Counted from the first letter of the stretch, positions 27,200 through 36,912 are shown. The stretch is 64,000 bases of DNA from Methylobacterium ajmalii (GCF_016613415.1 NZ_JACWCT010000033.1:1-64000), one strand, 5' to 3'. Notes: generated by a model from the sequence alone, not told the origin. Numbers and translations: made by a program.

Positions 27200-28138
27200 A
27201 TGAGCTGGCACGGTGCCGACGACCCCGTCCCGGGCGATGCCTTCAGCTGCGACGCGATCCGGACCCTGATCGTGCCGCGCTCGCGCGACCTCGGCTCGTT
27301 CGCGGTGCGGCGGGCGCTGCCCTCGACCGAGTGCCGGATGGTCGGCCCGTTCGTGTTCTTCGACCAGATGGGCCCGTCCGAGTTCCTGCTCGGCCAGGGC
27401 ATGGACGTGCGGCCCCACCCGCATATCGGGCTGTCGACCGTCACCTACCTGTTCGACGGCGAGATCATGCACCGCGACAGCCTCGGCACCGAGCTGCCGA
27501 TCCGCCCGGGCGAGCTGAACTGGATGACGGCGGGACGCGGCATCACCCATTCGGAGCGCACCGGCACCGCCCTGCGCCGGACGGGTTCGCGGCTGTTCGG
27601 CCTCCAGAGCTGGGTCGCCCTGTCGGCACGGGACGAGGAGACCGCCCCGGCCTTCGAGCATTACGACGCCGCCGCCCTGCCGGTCGTCTCCGCCGAGGGC
27701 AAGACCGTGCGGCTGATCGCCGGCGAGGCCTACGGCGCGCGTTCGCCGGTCCGGACCTCGAGCCCGATGGTCTATGCCGACGTGGCGCTCGAGGCCGGGG
27801 CCGTCCTGCCGCTCGATGCCGACTACGACGAGCGGGCGATCTACACGGTGTCGGGGGCGATCGAGATCGCCGGCGACGGCTTCGGCCCGGGCCAGCTCCT
27901 GGTCTTCCGCCCCGGCGACCGGATCAGCGTGCGGGCGACGGAAAAGTCCCGCTTCATGGTGCTGGGCGGCGAGCCGATGGACGGTCCCCGCCACCTGTGG
28001 TGGAACTTCGTTTCCTCGCGGCCCGAGCGGATCGCCCAGGCCAAGGAGGATTGGCGCCAGGGCCGGTTCGACACGGTGCCGGACGACGCCGAGTTCATCC
28101 CGCTGCCCGAGGACCCGCCGCCGGTCCGCTATCCGTGA
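27200..28138 (+). CDS. Pirin-family protein
   Basis: Double-cupin metalloprotein. The N-terminal cupin has the metal ligands in [19 protein letters not shown] and MHRDSLG; the second cupin holds [14 protein letters not shown] and [10 protein letters not shown]. The C-terminal [19 protein letters not shown] is typical of bacterial pirins. ATG at 27200 follows GGAAGGAG and gives 312 residues; the frame is open far upstream but crosses the divergent genes. Some pirins are quercetinases, others transcription cofactors, so activity is not settled. A palindromic candidate operator lies upstream. Confidence 0.9.
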   Translation: MSWHGADDPVPGDAFSCDAIRTLIVPRSRDLGSFAVRRALPSTECRMVGPFVFFDQMGPSEFLLGQGMDVRPHPHIGLSTVTYLFDGEIMHRDSLGTELPIRPGELNWMTAGRGITHSERTGTALRRTGSRLFGLQSWVALSARDEETAPAFEHYDAAALPVVSAEGKTVRLIAGEAYGARSPVRTSSPMVYADVALEAGAVLPLDADYDERAIYTVSGAIEIAGDGFGPGQLLVFRPGDRISVRATEKSRFMVLGGEPMDGPRHLWWNFVSSRPERIAQAKEDWRQGRFDTVPDDAEFIPLPEDPPPVRYP

Positions 28139-28163
28139 GCCAGGCGGGACGCCCGCGGACGGC

Positions 28164-29345
28164 TCACTCGCACACGACCTGCACGGTGAAGTCCCGTGCC
28201 TTCTCGGCCAGCGCCGCGCCGTCGAGCGCGTCGGCGGTGCGCACGGTGATCGGCGCCTCGACGCCGTTCGCCTCGAGGAAGCTCAGGGCGATCGCCGACT
28301 TGATGGCGAAGTTCACGTTCTGCGGCACGTCGCCGGAGGCGAAGGCGACCTGCTTCGACTGCACCACCCCGACGACGTTGCCGTACTGGTCGAGGATCGG
28401 GCCGCCGCTGTTGCCCTGGTGGACCGGCGCCGAGATCTGGATCTTGCGGGTGTCGTCGCCCGAGCCCGCCACCGCCGTCACGTTGCCGATGGTGAAGTTG
28501 CCCGTCGAGGCCAGGATGCTGCTCTGGGGAAAGCCGTAGACGTAGACGCTCTCGCCCAGGCGCGCGCGCACCGAGAGCGGCGGCACGGTCTTGGGCGGCA
28601 CGTCGGTGGCGAGGACCGCGAGGTCGTTGGCCGCGTCACCGGCCACGAGCCGCGCCTTGAGGATGCCGGAGCCGGGCTGGCGGACCTGGATGTCGGTGCA
28701 GCCGGCGACGACGTGGTGGTTTGTCAAAAGGTGGCCGCGCTCCGAGACGTAGAAGCCGGTGCCGGTGCTGACCATGCCGGCCTTGCGCGGCGCGTCGGGA
28801 CCCGGCTTCGGGTCGGGCCCTGCCTTGGCGGTGGCGGTCACCGCCTCCTTCTGGCAGCTCAGCACGGCGTCGAAGGCCTCGGTCGAGCCGACGAGGGAGA
28901 GCGTCGCGATCTGCCGGCCCTGGAACCGCACCGCGATGCTGCCGGACCGCGACAGGTCGGCGACGAAACGCTCCTTGAGGCCCGCCTGGAACAGGCCCCG
29001 GGCCTCGTCGCGCTCGAAGCCCGTGAAGGTACCGTGCCAGCGCTCGCGGCCGGCGAGCATGTGAAGCTCGTACTGGCCGCCGACCTCGAGCGAGCGCCAT
29101 TTCGGGTTGGTGAGGGCGAGGTAGGAGGTCCCCCGCGTCCCGCCGATGCCGAACCACAGGGTGGTGCCGTCGCCGTAGCTCGCGGCGGCCAGGCACCCGC
29201 CGAGGCTCTCGCTGTAGCCGATCGACCACCCCGCCACCTTGCCGAAGCTCTTGTCGACCGTCAGCCGCGGCGGGGCCGGGGAGGCCGCCGCCGGGAAGGC
29301 GGTCACGGCCGCGGCGAGGAAGGCGAGGGCGATCGGACGAAGCAT
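28164..29345 (-). CDS. Secreted trypsin-like serine protease (S1C-like)
   Basis: Exported protease, 393 residues. Signal peptide 1-22 (AFPAAASP). Residues about 25-165 form an N-terminal domain of unknown type (GGCLAAASYGDGTTLWFG). The protease domain follows with a complete triad: His211 in LLTNHHVVAG, Asp241 in GDAANDLAVL and Ser313 in HQGNSGGPILD. There is no PDZ domain, so it is not a full DegP. Cys51, Cys164 and Cys216 may form a disulphide. It ends 26 bases from the convergent pirin stop. Confidence 0.9.
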   Translation of the reverse strand: MLRPIALAFLAAAVTAFPAAASPAPPRLTVDKSFGKVAGWSIGYSESLGGCLAAASYGDGTTLWFGIGGTRGTSYLALTNPKWRSLEVGGQYELHMLAGRERWHGTFTGFERDEARGLFQAGLKERFVADLSRSGSIAVRFQGRQIATLSLVGSTEAFDAVLSCQKEAVTATAKAGPDPKPGPDAPRKAGMVSTGTGFYVSERGHLLTNHHVVAGCTDIQVRQPGSGILKARLVAGDAANDLAVLATDVPPKTVPPLSVRARLGESVYVYGFPQSSILASTGNFTIGNVTAVAGSGDDTRKIQISAPVHQGNSGGPILDQYGNVVGVVQSKQVAFASGDVPQNVNFAIKSAIALSFLEANGVEAPITVRTADALDGAALAEKARDFTVQVVCE

Positions 29346-29376
29346 GGGGCGGGGATCCGGCGTGAGAGGGGGCGCG

Positions 29377-29712
29377 TCAGCGGGCTTGGTTGACGACGGT
29401 CACGCCGCTGCGGGGCGAGGCGAAGGGATCGCCCGAGGCGTTCACCGCCTGCACCCGGGCCGGGCCGGCGGCCGGGTAGGCGGGGCGGGGACGGACGTAG
29501 CGCACGACGCGCGTCCGCCGACGCGGCGCGTAGACGACCACCGGACGCTGGCGGGCCGCCTGCGCGGCGATCGAGCCGGCGATCATGCCGCCGATGACAC
29601 CGCCGGCGAGGCCGCCGAGCACGGAGCCGGCGCTCTGCGCCCGCGACGGTGCTGCCCCGGCCAGCGCGAAGGCGCCCGCGAGGCAGGCCACGACCAGACA
29701 ATGCTTCATCAT
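29377..29712 (-). CDS. Small exported glycine-zipper protein
   Basis: 111 residues. Signal peptide ending PSRAQ, then a glycine-zipper segment (GGLAGGVIGGMIAGSIAAQ) that may insert in a membrane, then a basic Arg/Pro/Tyr-rich tail (RRRTRVVRYVRPRPAYP). Two adjacent ATGs (29712, 29709) follow a GGGAAGG site. It lies 31 bases upstream of the trypsin-like gene in the same direction, so the two may be co-transcribed. Unknown function; similar proteins are common in Methylobacterium-type genomes. Confidence 0.7.
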   Translation of the reverse strand: MMKHCLVVACLAGAFALAGAAPSRAQSAGSVLGGLAGGVIGGMIAGSIAAQAARQRPVVVYAPRRRTRVVRYVRPRPAYPAAGPARVQAVNASGDPFASPRSGVTVVNQAR

Positions 29713-30135
29713 GAACAGAACCTTCCCGGACGAGACTTGCGGACGACTTTGGAACGCGGCAAGCTTAAGCGTGGAAGGCGACGCCTGGAAAGAGGCCGGA
29801 CCGGATATTTTACCCCACAGGTTGCCGTCGAGGCGAGAGAGTCAACGAAAGGCTGCGAGATCCCGGTAAATCCGGTTGGCGCCGGCACGCGCAGCGCCAG
29901 ATCTCCCCCCGACGTTTCGATATCACACGTATGTTGTGCTGTGATTCGTAAAATAATAATTCACTCTATGTCTATATTTCAATTGCTAATCAGAAAATGC
30001 AATGTTTTGAAATCAATTAGAAACTGTAAAAATATCAAATAATCATCATCTCTACATCGATCATGAGATGAAACGCTCGATATGTGGCTGAGCCCGGTAT
30101 TCTTCCACAGTCGGCTCCACCCTCTGCCCGCCGGC
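29713..30135. other. Intergenic region with a sharp AT-rich island
   Basis: No gene is supported. From about 29918 to 30080 the base composition falls far below the surroundings (runs such as GTAAAATAATAATTC and GAAATCAATTAG), then returns to high GC. No transposase, integrase or tRNA is attached. The part nearest 30136 holds a hairpin that could end the gene at 30136-31155. The remainder could be a promoter region, a DNA-binding-protein target or the scar of an inserted element. Confidence 0.7.
30046..30071 (-). terminator. Possible terminator of the 30136-31155 gene
   Basis: Arms TCATCTC (30046-30052) and GAGATGA (30065-30071) pair over a 12-base loop, about 65 bases after the stop. On the minus strand it is followed by ATTATTTGATATTTTTAC, rich in T. 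The stem is short and AT-rich, so confidence is limited. Confidence 0.4.
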
Positions 30136-31155
30136 TCATCGGCCCGGTTCGGCGTAGCGTCGTACGAGGTCGTGCAAGGCCGGTGCGGGCGGACCGTAGC
30201 TGACGAGCGCCACGTCGAGATCGCCGTCGCCTGCGAGCCGGAGCGCCCGCAGCAGGGCGGCGTCGATCCAGTCGTCGGCGTTGCCGAAGGCGCCGCCGCC
30301 GAGGCGCGTCAGCAGCACGCGGCCGGACGCGCCGCGGGCCGCGTTCAGCAGCCCGGCGAGCAGCGTCCCCTCGTAGGCGGCTTCCAGCACCAGGCGGGCG
30401 AACGGCGCCCAGTCCGCCTGCGGCAGGCCCGCATAGGCGACCGGCAGCGCCGAGCAGAAGACCTGGCTGACGAGCGGATGGGGCGACGGTCCGTCGGTGA
30501 CCGCGACATCCGTGTGAAGGCCGAGCCGCAGACGGCCGCGCAGGTCGTCCCGGGCGTCCTCGCCCGCCCCGTCCAGATACGCGGCGATGGCTGCGAGCCC
30601 TGCCCGCGTCGGCAGCGCGTAGCCGTTGCGCATGGCCCACAACGCGGTTCGCACGGTCCCGAGGCTTCGCGCGAGGGCGTCGCCGAGATCGGCGAGGCCG
30701 TCGAGCTGCCGCCCGGCGGTCTGGCCGAGGCCGCCTTCCACGGGCACGAGGTAGTTGCGGTAGATCGTGGCCGCTCCCGCCGCCATGGCACAGGCCGGGC
30801 CCTGGGTGCGGTCGCCGGCGTAGCGGGCGACACCGTCCTCCGGAGTGACGCCGGGGCCGACCATCTCCAGCATGTTGAACTGCGAGGCGACCTGGAACAG
30901 CGCGCCCCGGTTCCCGGGCAGGCGGTGCAGGGCCCGCACGTCGCCCTCGACGAGGCTCAGCCGCGTCCGACCCGCCCGCTTCACGCCGGAAGCCGCCGCG
31001 CGCAGCTCCGCCACCGAGGGCAGCGTCAGCGTACCGACCGCGAAGCGATCGCCGCTCCCCTCCCGCACGAGGCAGCCGTTCTCCACGCGCAGCCGTCGCT
31101 GCGTCGGCGCATGCTCCGTCTCGCGAAAGCCGGTCAGCCGCTCGAACCAGTCCAT
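30136..31155 (-). CDS. Uncharacterised protein, possibly macrodomain-like
   Basis: 339 residues from ATG 31155, which has GGAG nine bases upstream; 13 more residues to 31194 lack support. No signal peptide or membrane segment. A striking central block reads QFNMLEMVGPGVTPEDG then RYAGDRTQGPACAMAAGAAT then IYRNYLVPVEGGLGQTAGRQ. The C-terminal part RVLLTRLGGGAFGNADDWID followed by ALLRALRLAG recalls the glycine loop and last helix of macrodomains, which bind ADP-ribose. I recall similar unannotated proteins in bacteria and protists. Role unknown; ADP-ribose metabolism is a hypothesis only. It is followed by an AT-rich island and preceded by ubiB on the same strand (67 bases). Confidence 0.75.
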   Translation of the reverse strand: MDWFERLTGFRETEHAPTQRRLRVENGCLVREGSGDRFAVGTLTLPSVAELRAAASGVKRAGRTRLSLVEGDVRALHRLPGNRGALFQVASQFNMLEMVGPGVTPEDGVARYAGDRTQGPACAMAAGAATIYRNYLVPVEGGLGQTAGRQLDGLADLGDALARSLGTVRTALWAMRNGYALPTRAGLAAIAAYLDGAGEDARDDLRGRLRLGLHTDVAVTDGPSPHPLVSQVFCSALPVAYAGLPQADWAPFARLVLEAAYEGTLLAGLLNAARGASGRVLLTRLGGGAFGNADDWIDAALLRALRLAGDGDLDVALVSYGPPAPALHDLVRRYAEPGR

Positions 31156-31222
31156 TGCGCCGCTCCGGTTTCCACCCGTCGCTCGCTGTAGCACGGGCTC
31201 GCGCCGGCCCCGCGGCGCCCGG

Positions 31223-32773
31223 TCACCTCACGGCGATCGCCAGCAGCGACCCGGCGATCACCCACAGGGCAAGCGTCGACCACACCATCCGCTTGGTCTC
31301 GACGCGGATGCGGCGCTCGACGCGCGTCACCTCGCGCAGGCCCTCCTCGTCGAGGCGCACCAGCACGCGCTTGGCGCGTTGCGCGAGGTCCGGCACGTCG
31401 GCCACCACGTCGGCGAGGGTCAGCACCGCCCGGCGGGCCTGGTCGGCGCGGCCGATCGGGCCGAGGTTGCGAGTGAGCCAGGCGCGCACCACCGGCTCGG
31501 CGGTGGTCCACATGTCGAGGCGCGGATCGAGCGAGCGGGCGACGCCCTCGACCACCACCATGGTCTTCTGGAGCATCACCAGTTCGGTGCGGGTGCTCAT
31601 GTCGAAGAGCGCCGTGACGTCGAAGAGCAGCGTCAGGACCTTCGCCATCGAGATCTCGTCGGCCCGGCGCTGGTGGATCGGCTCGCCGATCGCCCGGATC
31701 GCCTGCGCGAAATCGTCGACGGAGTGGTGCGAGGGGACGTAGCCGGCCTCGAAATGCACCTCCGCCACCCGGCGGTAGTCGCGCAGGATGAAACCGAGCA
31801 GGATTTCGGCGAGGAAGCGGCGCTCCTTCAGCCCGAGCCGGCCCATGATGCCGAAATCGACCGCGACGAGCCGCCCGGCCGGATCGACGAACAGGTTTCC
31901 GGGATGCATGTCGGCGTGGAAGAAGCCGTCCCGGATCGCATGGCGCAGGAAGGACTGGATCACGGTCCGGCCGAGGGCCGCCACGTCGTGGCCGGCCTCG
32001 ACGATCGCCGCCCGGTCGTTGAGGCGGATGCCGTCGATCCACTCGCTCGCCAGCACGTCGCGCCCGGTCAGCTCCCAGACCGGCTGCGGCACCCGGAACT
32101 CGGGGTCGTCCTTGATGTTCTCGGCGAGTTCCGAGAGGGCCGCGGCCTCGAGCCTGAGGTCCATCTCCATCGCGACGGAGCGGGCGAGCGTCTCCACCAC
32201 CTCGCGCGGGCGCAGGCGCTCGGCCTCGGGGCGCAGGGCCTCGACGATCCGGGCCATGAACCGCATCGCCTGGATGTCGCGGGCGAAGCGCTCGCGCACG
32301 CCCGGCCGCATGATCTTGACGGCGATCACCCGCTCGGTGCCGTCGGGCTCGCGCAGGTGCGCCCGGTGGACCTGGGCGATCGAGGCGGCGGCGATCGGCG
32401 CGCTGAACGCGGTGAACAGCTCCGAGACCGGCTTGCCGAGGGTCGATTCGAGGATGCCGACCGCGACCTCCTGCGGGAAGGGCGGTACCCGGTCCTGCAG
32501 GCGCTCCAGGTCGCGGGCCGCCGCCATGCCGACGATGTCGGGGCGCGTCGCCAGGAACTGGCCGAACTTGACGTAGGAGGGCCCGAGGCGGGTCAGCGCC
32601 GCGGGCAGGCGGCCGGCGCCGAGGCCCGGGCGCTCGAGCTTGCGGCCGAGCCGCAGGACGACGCGCAGGTGCGGCGGCAGGGCGGCTTCGTCGACGAAGG
32701 AGAGGCCGCCCTCGCGGGCCATCACCCAGCCGACATGGACGCCCCGCGCGAGGTGGGCGACGAGGCTCAGCAC
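31223..32773 (-). CDS. ubiB: UbiB, ABC1/ADCK-type atypical kinase for ubiquinone synthesis
   Basis: Membrane-anchored protein-kinase-like ATPase needed for ubiquinone biosynthesis. Diagnostic motifs: KFGQ at 69-72 (LGPSYVKFGQFLATRPD), the Ala-rich nucleotide loop AAASIAQVH at 128-136, the catalytic-like DMHPGN at 288-293 and VDFG. The C-terminus ends in a hydrophobic anchor (LALWVIAGSLLAIAV). Length 516 is slightly below E. coli UbiB. The start is a GTG ten bases after the ubiE stop, so the two are coupled. Confidence 0.94.
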   Translation of the reverse strand: MLSLVAHLARGVHVGWVMAREGGLSFVDEAALPPHLRVVLRLGRKLERPGLGAGRLPAALTRLGPSYVKFGQFLATRPDIVGMAAARDLERLQDRVPPFPQEVAVGILESTLGKPVSELFTAFSAPIAAASIAQVHRAHLREPDGTERVIAVKIMRPGVRERFARDIQAMRFMARIVEALRPEAERLRPREVVETLARSVAMEMDLRLEAAALSELAENIKDDPEFRVPQPVWELTGRDVLASEWIDGIRLNDRAAIVEAGHDVAALGRTVIQSFLRHAIRDGFFHADMHPGNLFVDPAGRLVAVDFGIMGRLGLKERRFLAEILLGFILRDYRRVAEVHFEAGYVPSHHSVDDFAQAIRAIGEPIHQRRADEISMAKVLTLLFDVTALFDMSTRTELVMLQKTMVVVEGVARSLDPRLDMWTTAEPVVRAWLTRNLGPIGRADQARRAVLTLADVVADVPDLAQRAKRVLVRLDEEGLREVTRVERRIRVETKRMVWSTLALWVIAGSLLAIAVR

Positions 32774-32783
32774 GACGGGTGCC

Positions 32784-33542
32784 TCACGCGAGCTTCCAGC
32801 CGGAATGAATGGCGCAGATGCCGCCCGAGAGCGGCCGGTGGGTGACGTGGCCGAAGCCCGCCTGCTCGATCATGCGCGAGAAGCTGCCGGGGGTCGGGAA
32901 GCGACGGATCGACTCGACGAGGTACTGGTAGGATTCCTTGTCGCCGGCCACCATCGCGCCGATGCGCGGGATGACCTTGAACGAGTAGGCCTCGTAGATC
33001 TTATCGAGGCCCGGCACGTCGACGTGGGAGAATTCGAGGCACAGGAAACGCCCGCCGACCTTGAGCACCCGATGGGCCTCGGCCAGGGCGTTCTCGATCC
33101 GCGGCACGTTCCGGATGCCGAAGGCGATGGTGTAGGCGTCGAAGGTGTCGGAGGGCAGGGGCAGCGACTCGGCGTTGCCGGCCACGAAGTCGATGCGCGA
33201 GCCGTAACGGTGGCCGGCCCGCTCGCGGCCGACGCCGAGCATCGCCTCGTTGATGTCGAGCACCGTCACCTTGGTGTCGGGCCCGCCGGCTTGAAGCGTG
33301 CGGAACGCGATGTCGCCGGTGCCGCCGGCCACATCGAGCAGCCGGAACGGCCGGGTGCGCGAGGGGCGCACGCTCGACACGAAGGCGCTCTTCCAGGCCC
33401 GATGCAGGCCGCCCGACATCAGGTCGTTCATCAGGTCGTAGCGCTTGGCCACCGAGCGGAAGACCTCGTTGACGCGGTCCTGCTTCTCCGCGAGCCTGAC
33501 GCGCTCGAAGCCGAAATCGGTGCTGGTCTCGTCGCCGGCCAT
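32784..33542 (-). CDS. ubiE: Ubiquinone/menaquinone C-methyltransferase UbiE
   Basis: SAM-dependent methylation of the benzoquinol ring in ubiquinone synthesis. Motif [15 protein letters not shown], acidic [22 protein letters not shown] and the family end motif [17 protein letters not shown] are all present. ATG 33542 ([12 protein letters not shown]) gives 252 residues; the frame reaches 33611 but without homology. First gene of ubiE-ubiB, divergent from mutM, an arrangement common in alphaproteobacteria. Confidence 0.96.
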   Translation of the reverse strand: MAGDETSTDFGFERVRLAEKQDRVNEVFRSVAKRYDLMNDLMSGGLHRAWKSAFVSSVRPSRTRPFRLLDVAGGTGDIAFRTLQAGGPDTKVTVLDINEAMLGVGRERAGHRYGSRIDFVAGNAESLPLPSDTFDAYTIAFGIRNVPRIENALAEAHRVLKVGGRFLCLEFSHVDVPGLDKIYEAYSFKVIPRIGAMVAGDKESYQYLVESIRRFPTPGSFSRMIEQAGFGHVTHRPLSGGICAIHSGWKLA

Positions 33543-33673
33543 GCCTTCAGGTCCCCTGTCGTGGCGGCCTGCATAGCGAAGCCGGGGGGAAAGCACCATC
33601 TGGGCAAGCATGTTCGCCGGGTGCGCTTCGTCGCGCTCAAGGTCGCACCATTGCCCTTCGCCACGGACGAGAG

Positions 33674-34564
33674 ATGCCCGAACTGCCCGAAGTCGAGACC
33701 GTGCGCCGCGGTTTGGCGCCCGCGATGGTCGGCGCCCGCTTCACCGACGTGGTGCTGAACCGGCCCAACCTGCGCTTTCCCTTCCCGCCGCGTTTCGCCG
33801 CCCGGGTGAAGGGGCAGGAGGTCACGGCCATGTCGCGGCGCGCCAAGTACCTCGTCGCCGAGCTCTCGTCCGGCGAGGCGCTGATCATGCATCTCGGCAT
33901 GAGCGGACGCTTCGACGTGCACCTGCCCGACGGGCGCTCCGTCTCGCCCGGCGATTTCTATCTGGAAGGCGCGCAAGGCCAGTCGAAGCACGACCACGTC
34001 GATTTCCGCCTCTCGAACGGGGCGCGGGTCGTCTACAACGACGCCCGCCGCTTCGGCTTCATGGACCTGGTGCCGTCCGCGGAGCTGTCCACCTGCCGCC
34101 ACTTCGCCGGCATGGGCATCGAGCCGCTCGGCAACGAGCTCTCGGGCGAGACGATCGCGCGGCTCTTTTGGGGCAAGCGCACGCCGCTCAAGGCCGCGCT
34201 CCTCGACCAGCGGCTGATCGCGGGCTTAGGCAACATCTACGTCTGCGAGGCCTTGCACCGGGCCAAGCTCCACCCGGAGGCGCCCGCCGGGTCGCTCGCG
34301 GATGCCGCCGGCCGTCCGACCGCCAAGGCCAAGCGCCTCGCGGTCGTGATCCGCGACGTGCTGACCGAGGCGGTGGCGGCGGGCGGCTCCACCTTGCGCG
34401 ACTACGTCCACACCGACGGCAGCCAGGGCGCCTTCCAGCACGCCTTCCGGGTCTACGACCGGGAGGGGCTGGCCTGCCCGGCGAAGGGATGCCGCGGGGT
34501 GGTGCGGCGGCTGGTGCAGTCGGGACGCTCGACGTTCTTCTGCGAGACGTGCCAGCCGGGGTAA
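33674..34564 (+). CDS. mutM: Formamidopyrimidine-DNA glycosylase (8-oxoguanine repair)
   Basis: Removes 8-oxoguanine and formamidopyrimidines and nicks the abasic site. The N-terminus [14 protein letters not shown] carries the catalytic Pro2 and Glu3; the conserved Lys follows in [10 protein letters not shown]. Helix-two-turn-helix region [20 protein letters not shown] is intact, and the C-terminal zinc finger has ACPAKGC and FFCETC. Length 296 is slightly above E. coli Fpg. Single gene, divergent from ubiE; the next gene starts 20 bases after its stop. Confidence 0.97.
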   Translation: MPELPEVETVRRGLAPAMVGARFTDVVLNRPNLRFPFPPRFAARVKGQEVTAMSRRAKYLVAELSSGEALIMHLGMSGRFDVHLPDGRSVSPGDFYLEGAQGQSKHDHVDFRLSNGARVVYNDARRFGFMDLVPSAELSTCRHFAGMGIEPLGNELSGETIARLFWGKRTPLKAALLDQRLIAGLGNIYVCEALHRAKLHPEAPAGSLADAAGRPTAKAKRLAVVIRDVLTEAVAAGGSTLRDYVHTDGSQGAFQHAFRVYDREGLACPAKGCRGVVRRLVQSGRSTFFCETCQPG

Positions 34565-34584
34565 AGGCCGGGAATCCCTGCCAA

Positions 34585-35520
34585 ATGTCCGATCTCCTCG
34601 ATCATGGTCTCCTTCCCGTCGCCGGCGGTGCCCGGATCTACTGGGAGACCTCGGGCGCGCCGGACGGCATTCCGGCGCTCTTCCTGCACGGTGGGCCGGG
34701 GAGCGGGCTCGGAAGCGGCGGGTACCGCCGTCACTTCGACCAAGAGCGCTATCGCCTCGTCGGCATCGACCAGCGGGGCTGCGGCCGTAGCCGGCCGCTC
34801 GTGACTGCGGACCTCGGCGGACTCTCGGGCAATACCACGACGGCGCTGATCGCCGATATCGAGGCGGTGAGGGCGCATCTCGATATCGAACGCTGGCTGG
34901 TCTCGGGCATCTCGTGGGGCACCACCCTGGCGCTCGCCTATGCGCAACGTCATCCGGACCGGGTGAGCTCGCTCGTGCTGGCCGCCGTCACCACCACCAG
35001 CCGGGACGAGGTCGCGTGGATCACCGAGGGCGTCGGGCGCATCTTTCCCGAAGCCTGGCAGGCCTTCGCGGAGGCCTCCGGCCGGCGCGGAAGCGAACGG
35101 ATCGTCGAGGCCTATGCCCGGCGCCTCGCGGGCGACGACGCGGTGGACCGCCGACGCGCCGCCCGCGATTGGCTGGCTTGGGAAGCGGCCCACGTCTCCC
35201 TCGATGCACCACCAACCGGACGACCCGACGACCCTGACCGGGACGCGGTATTCGCGACGCTGGTGACCCATTATTGGGCGAATGACGGCTTTCTGCGCGA
35301 CTCCGACGCGATCTCGGCGCGAATGGACCGCCTGCGGGCGATCCCGGGCGTCTTGATCCACGGACGCCGCGACGTCAGCGGGCCGGCCGTCACCGCGTGG
35401 CAGCTTCACCGGCTCTGGCCGGGAAGCCGGCTCTGCATCGTCGAGGGCGAAGGTCATGGCGGGCCCGGGATAAATGCTTGGATACGGGGGTCGACGGATG
35501 CGTTGACGGGGGCGGGGTGA
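34585..35520 (+). CDS. pip: Proline iminopeptidase (S33 alpha/beta hydrolase)
   Basis: Releases N-terminal proline from peptides. Typical S33 motifs: oxyanion HGGPG at 35-39, DQRGCGRSRP at 62-71 and the nucleophile elbow GISWG with Ser110; the Asp and His fit in LIHGRRDVSGP and EGEGHGG. Length 311 matches the family. The ATG at 34585 is 20 bases after the mutM stop, so it may be co-transcribed. The reading frame is also open across mutM but that is a shadow. The call is firm at family level. Confidence 0.9.
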   Translation: MSDLLDHGLLPVAGGARIYWETSGAPDGIPALFLHGGPGSGLGSGGYRRHFDQERYRLVGIDQRGCGRSRPLVTADLGGLSGNTTTALIADIEAVRAHLDIERWLVSGISWGTTLALAYAQRHPDRVSSLVLAAVTTTSRDEVAWITEGVGRIFPEAWQAFAEASGRRGSERIVEAYARRLAGDDAVDRRRAARDWLAWEAAHVSLDAPPTGRPDDPDRDAVFATLVTHYWANDGFLRDSDAISARMDRLRAIPGVLIHGRRDVSGPAVTAWQLHRLWPGSRLCIVEGEGHGGPGINAWIRGSTDALTGAG

Positions 35521-36149
35521 GGAGGACCCCGCGATCGGAGATGCCGGGGACGAGGCGGCGGCGAGGGGCGGCCTTGCCGGTAGCGGTGCAGGCGGCCCAC
35601 GTCTTCTGGCGGACCTCCACGTGCCACCGAGCCGCACGACGATATCGCCGCTTGTCTCCAGCATAAGCTGACCGGTCGCCGACGCGTCGGACGCCGCGAG
35701 GCTACCCGCACGGCAGCTCACGCAACCGAGGTGGAGCCCGAAAAGGCGAAGCGGTAGGGATCAGCCGCGTTGCGGCGCCTGCCAAGCGTGCGAGAGGATC
35801 CTGCAAGGCTCTTAGGCGGGCGAATCGCATAAGGTAGGTTATGGAACTGCCATACAGCCGGGTAATAGCTGGCGCGTCGCCTCGGCAGCGGGACGCCTGC
35901 CTCATTCCCGGCCCAGGGCGACGAAGGCATCGGGGATCTCGGCTGCAGCTGTCTGCAGCGGCGCGACATTGCGCTGGGACGGCTCGAGGGGCAGCGCGTC
36001 GCCCTGCGGCGGAGTTCCCGCTCGGTCGCCGGCTTGCTGCAGGACGGGGCCGATCCTGCGCTTCAGGCCGCAATGGTCGAGGATTTCGGTGCCCTCGTCG
36101 AGCAGGCAGTCCCAACGATCCCCCGTGACCTGATCAACGGGGGGCCGCC
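35521..36149. other. Decayed region, no intact gene
   Basis: About 630 bases between pip and the crotonase remnant. Frames are broken throughout. One stretch near 36031-36120 could encode LQDGADPALQAAMVEDFGAL, which looks protein-like and may be the remains of another gene, not identified. Base composition is a little lower and less codon-like than nearby genes. No repeat, tRNA or transposase was seen. Confidence 0.5.
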
Positions 36150-36687
36150 GACGCTTCAGGCCCGTGCGTGCTGGCCCTCACGACCCTGCAGGCGCCGTCC
36201 ATCTCGCGCCGCCGCGGCACGCGCGAGATGCTGCGGTCAACGGACCGGCGATCGGGGCAGGCAGCGACCTCGCCTGCATATGCGACCTGCGCATCTGCGC
36301 CGACACGGTGCGCTTCGCCGAGAGCTTCGTGAAGATCGGCATCATCCCGGGCGACGGCGGTGCCTGGCTGCTTGCCGCGGATCGAGGGCTGGTCGAAGGC
36401 CTGCGAGATGGCGCTGACCGGCGACGCCGTCTCGGCGCAGGAGGCGCTCGCCTGCGGGCTCGTCTCGCAGGTCGTGCCCGGGCCCGAGCTGATGGCGCGA
36501 GCCGGCGGCTGGCGGAGCGGATCGCGTCGACCCGCCCCAGGCGGTCCGGGCGACGAAGCGCCTGCTGCGCGAGGGGCGCCAGGCCAGCCTGGCGACCCTC
36601 CTCCAGCTCTCGGCCACGGCGCAGGCCATCGCCCATACCAGCGAGGAGCACCGCGAGGCCCTGGCCCGGGCCCTGGCGCGGCCCTGA
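36150..36687 (+). pseudogene. Enoyl-CoA hydratase/isomerase remnant with several frameshifts
   Basis: The C-terminal two-thirds of a crotonase can be read across three frames: AVNGPAIGAGSDLACICDLR and IGIIPGDGGAWLL, then (after a +1 shift near 36371) PRIEGWSKACEMALTGDAVS and LACGLVSQVVPGPEL, then (shifts near 36500 and 36535) RLAERIAST and LATLLQLSATAQAIAHTSEE, ending ALARP with a TGA at 36685. The N-terminal about 90 residues are missing. At least three indels make this a dead gene, not a read error. It probably belonged to the acyl-CoA cluster that follows. Confidence 0.85.
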
Positions 36688-36822
36688 GCATCCCGGCGCC
36701 GACGTGGTCGTCGGTTCGGCAGGAAAGCCGGCGCGCAAGCGGCGGGGGCCTTCGCCGCGTGGGCGCGGCGGGGGCTTCGATCGTCGAGCTGGCTTCTGGA
36801 CGCCGCCGCTCGCGGCGCGCGT

Positions 36823-36912
36823 TTAGGCCGTCCGCATCGCCGTGATCTGCCCGCCGTCCTCCCCGGTCACCCGGGAGGCCCGGGCCACGCGCTTCTTCGT
36901 CTCCGCCGTCAC
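36823..36912 (-). CDS. 29-residue mini-ORF coupled to the Zn-OB gene
   Basis: The GTG start overlaps the stop of the preceding gene (GTGA), giving translational coupling. The product is a short basic peptide (TAETKKRVARASRVTGEDGG, then QITAMRTA). It may be the leftover tail of a lost gene or chance. No known family. Confidence 0.25.
   Translation of the reverse strand: MTAETKKRVARASRVTGEDGGQITAMRTA

Noticed and set aside
33610..34584. Upstream extension of the pip frame through mutM
   Set aside because: Overlaps mutM in another frame; pip has a proper start at 34585.
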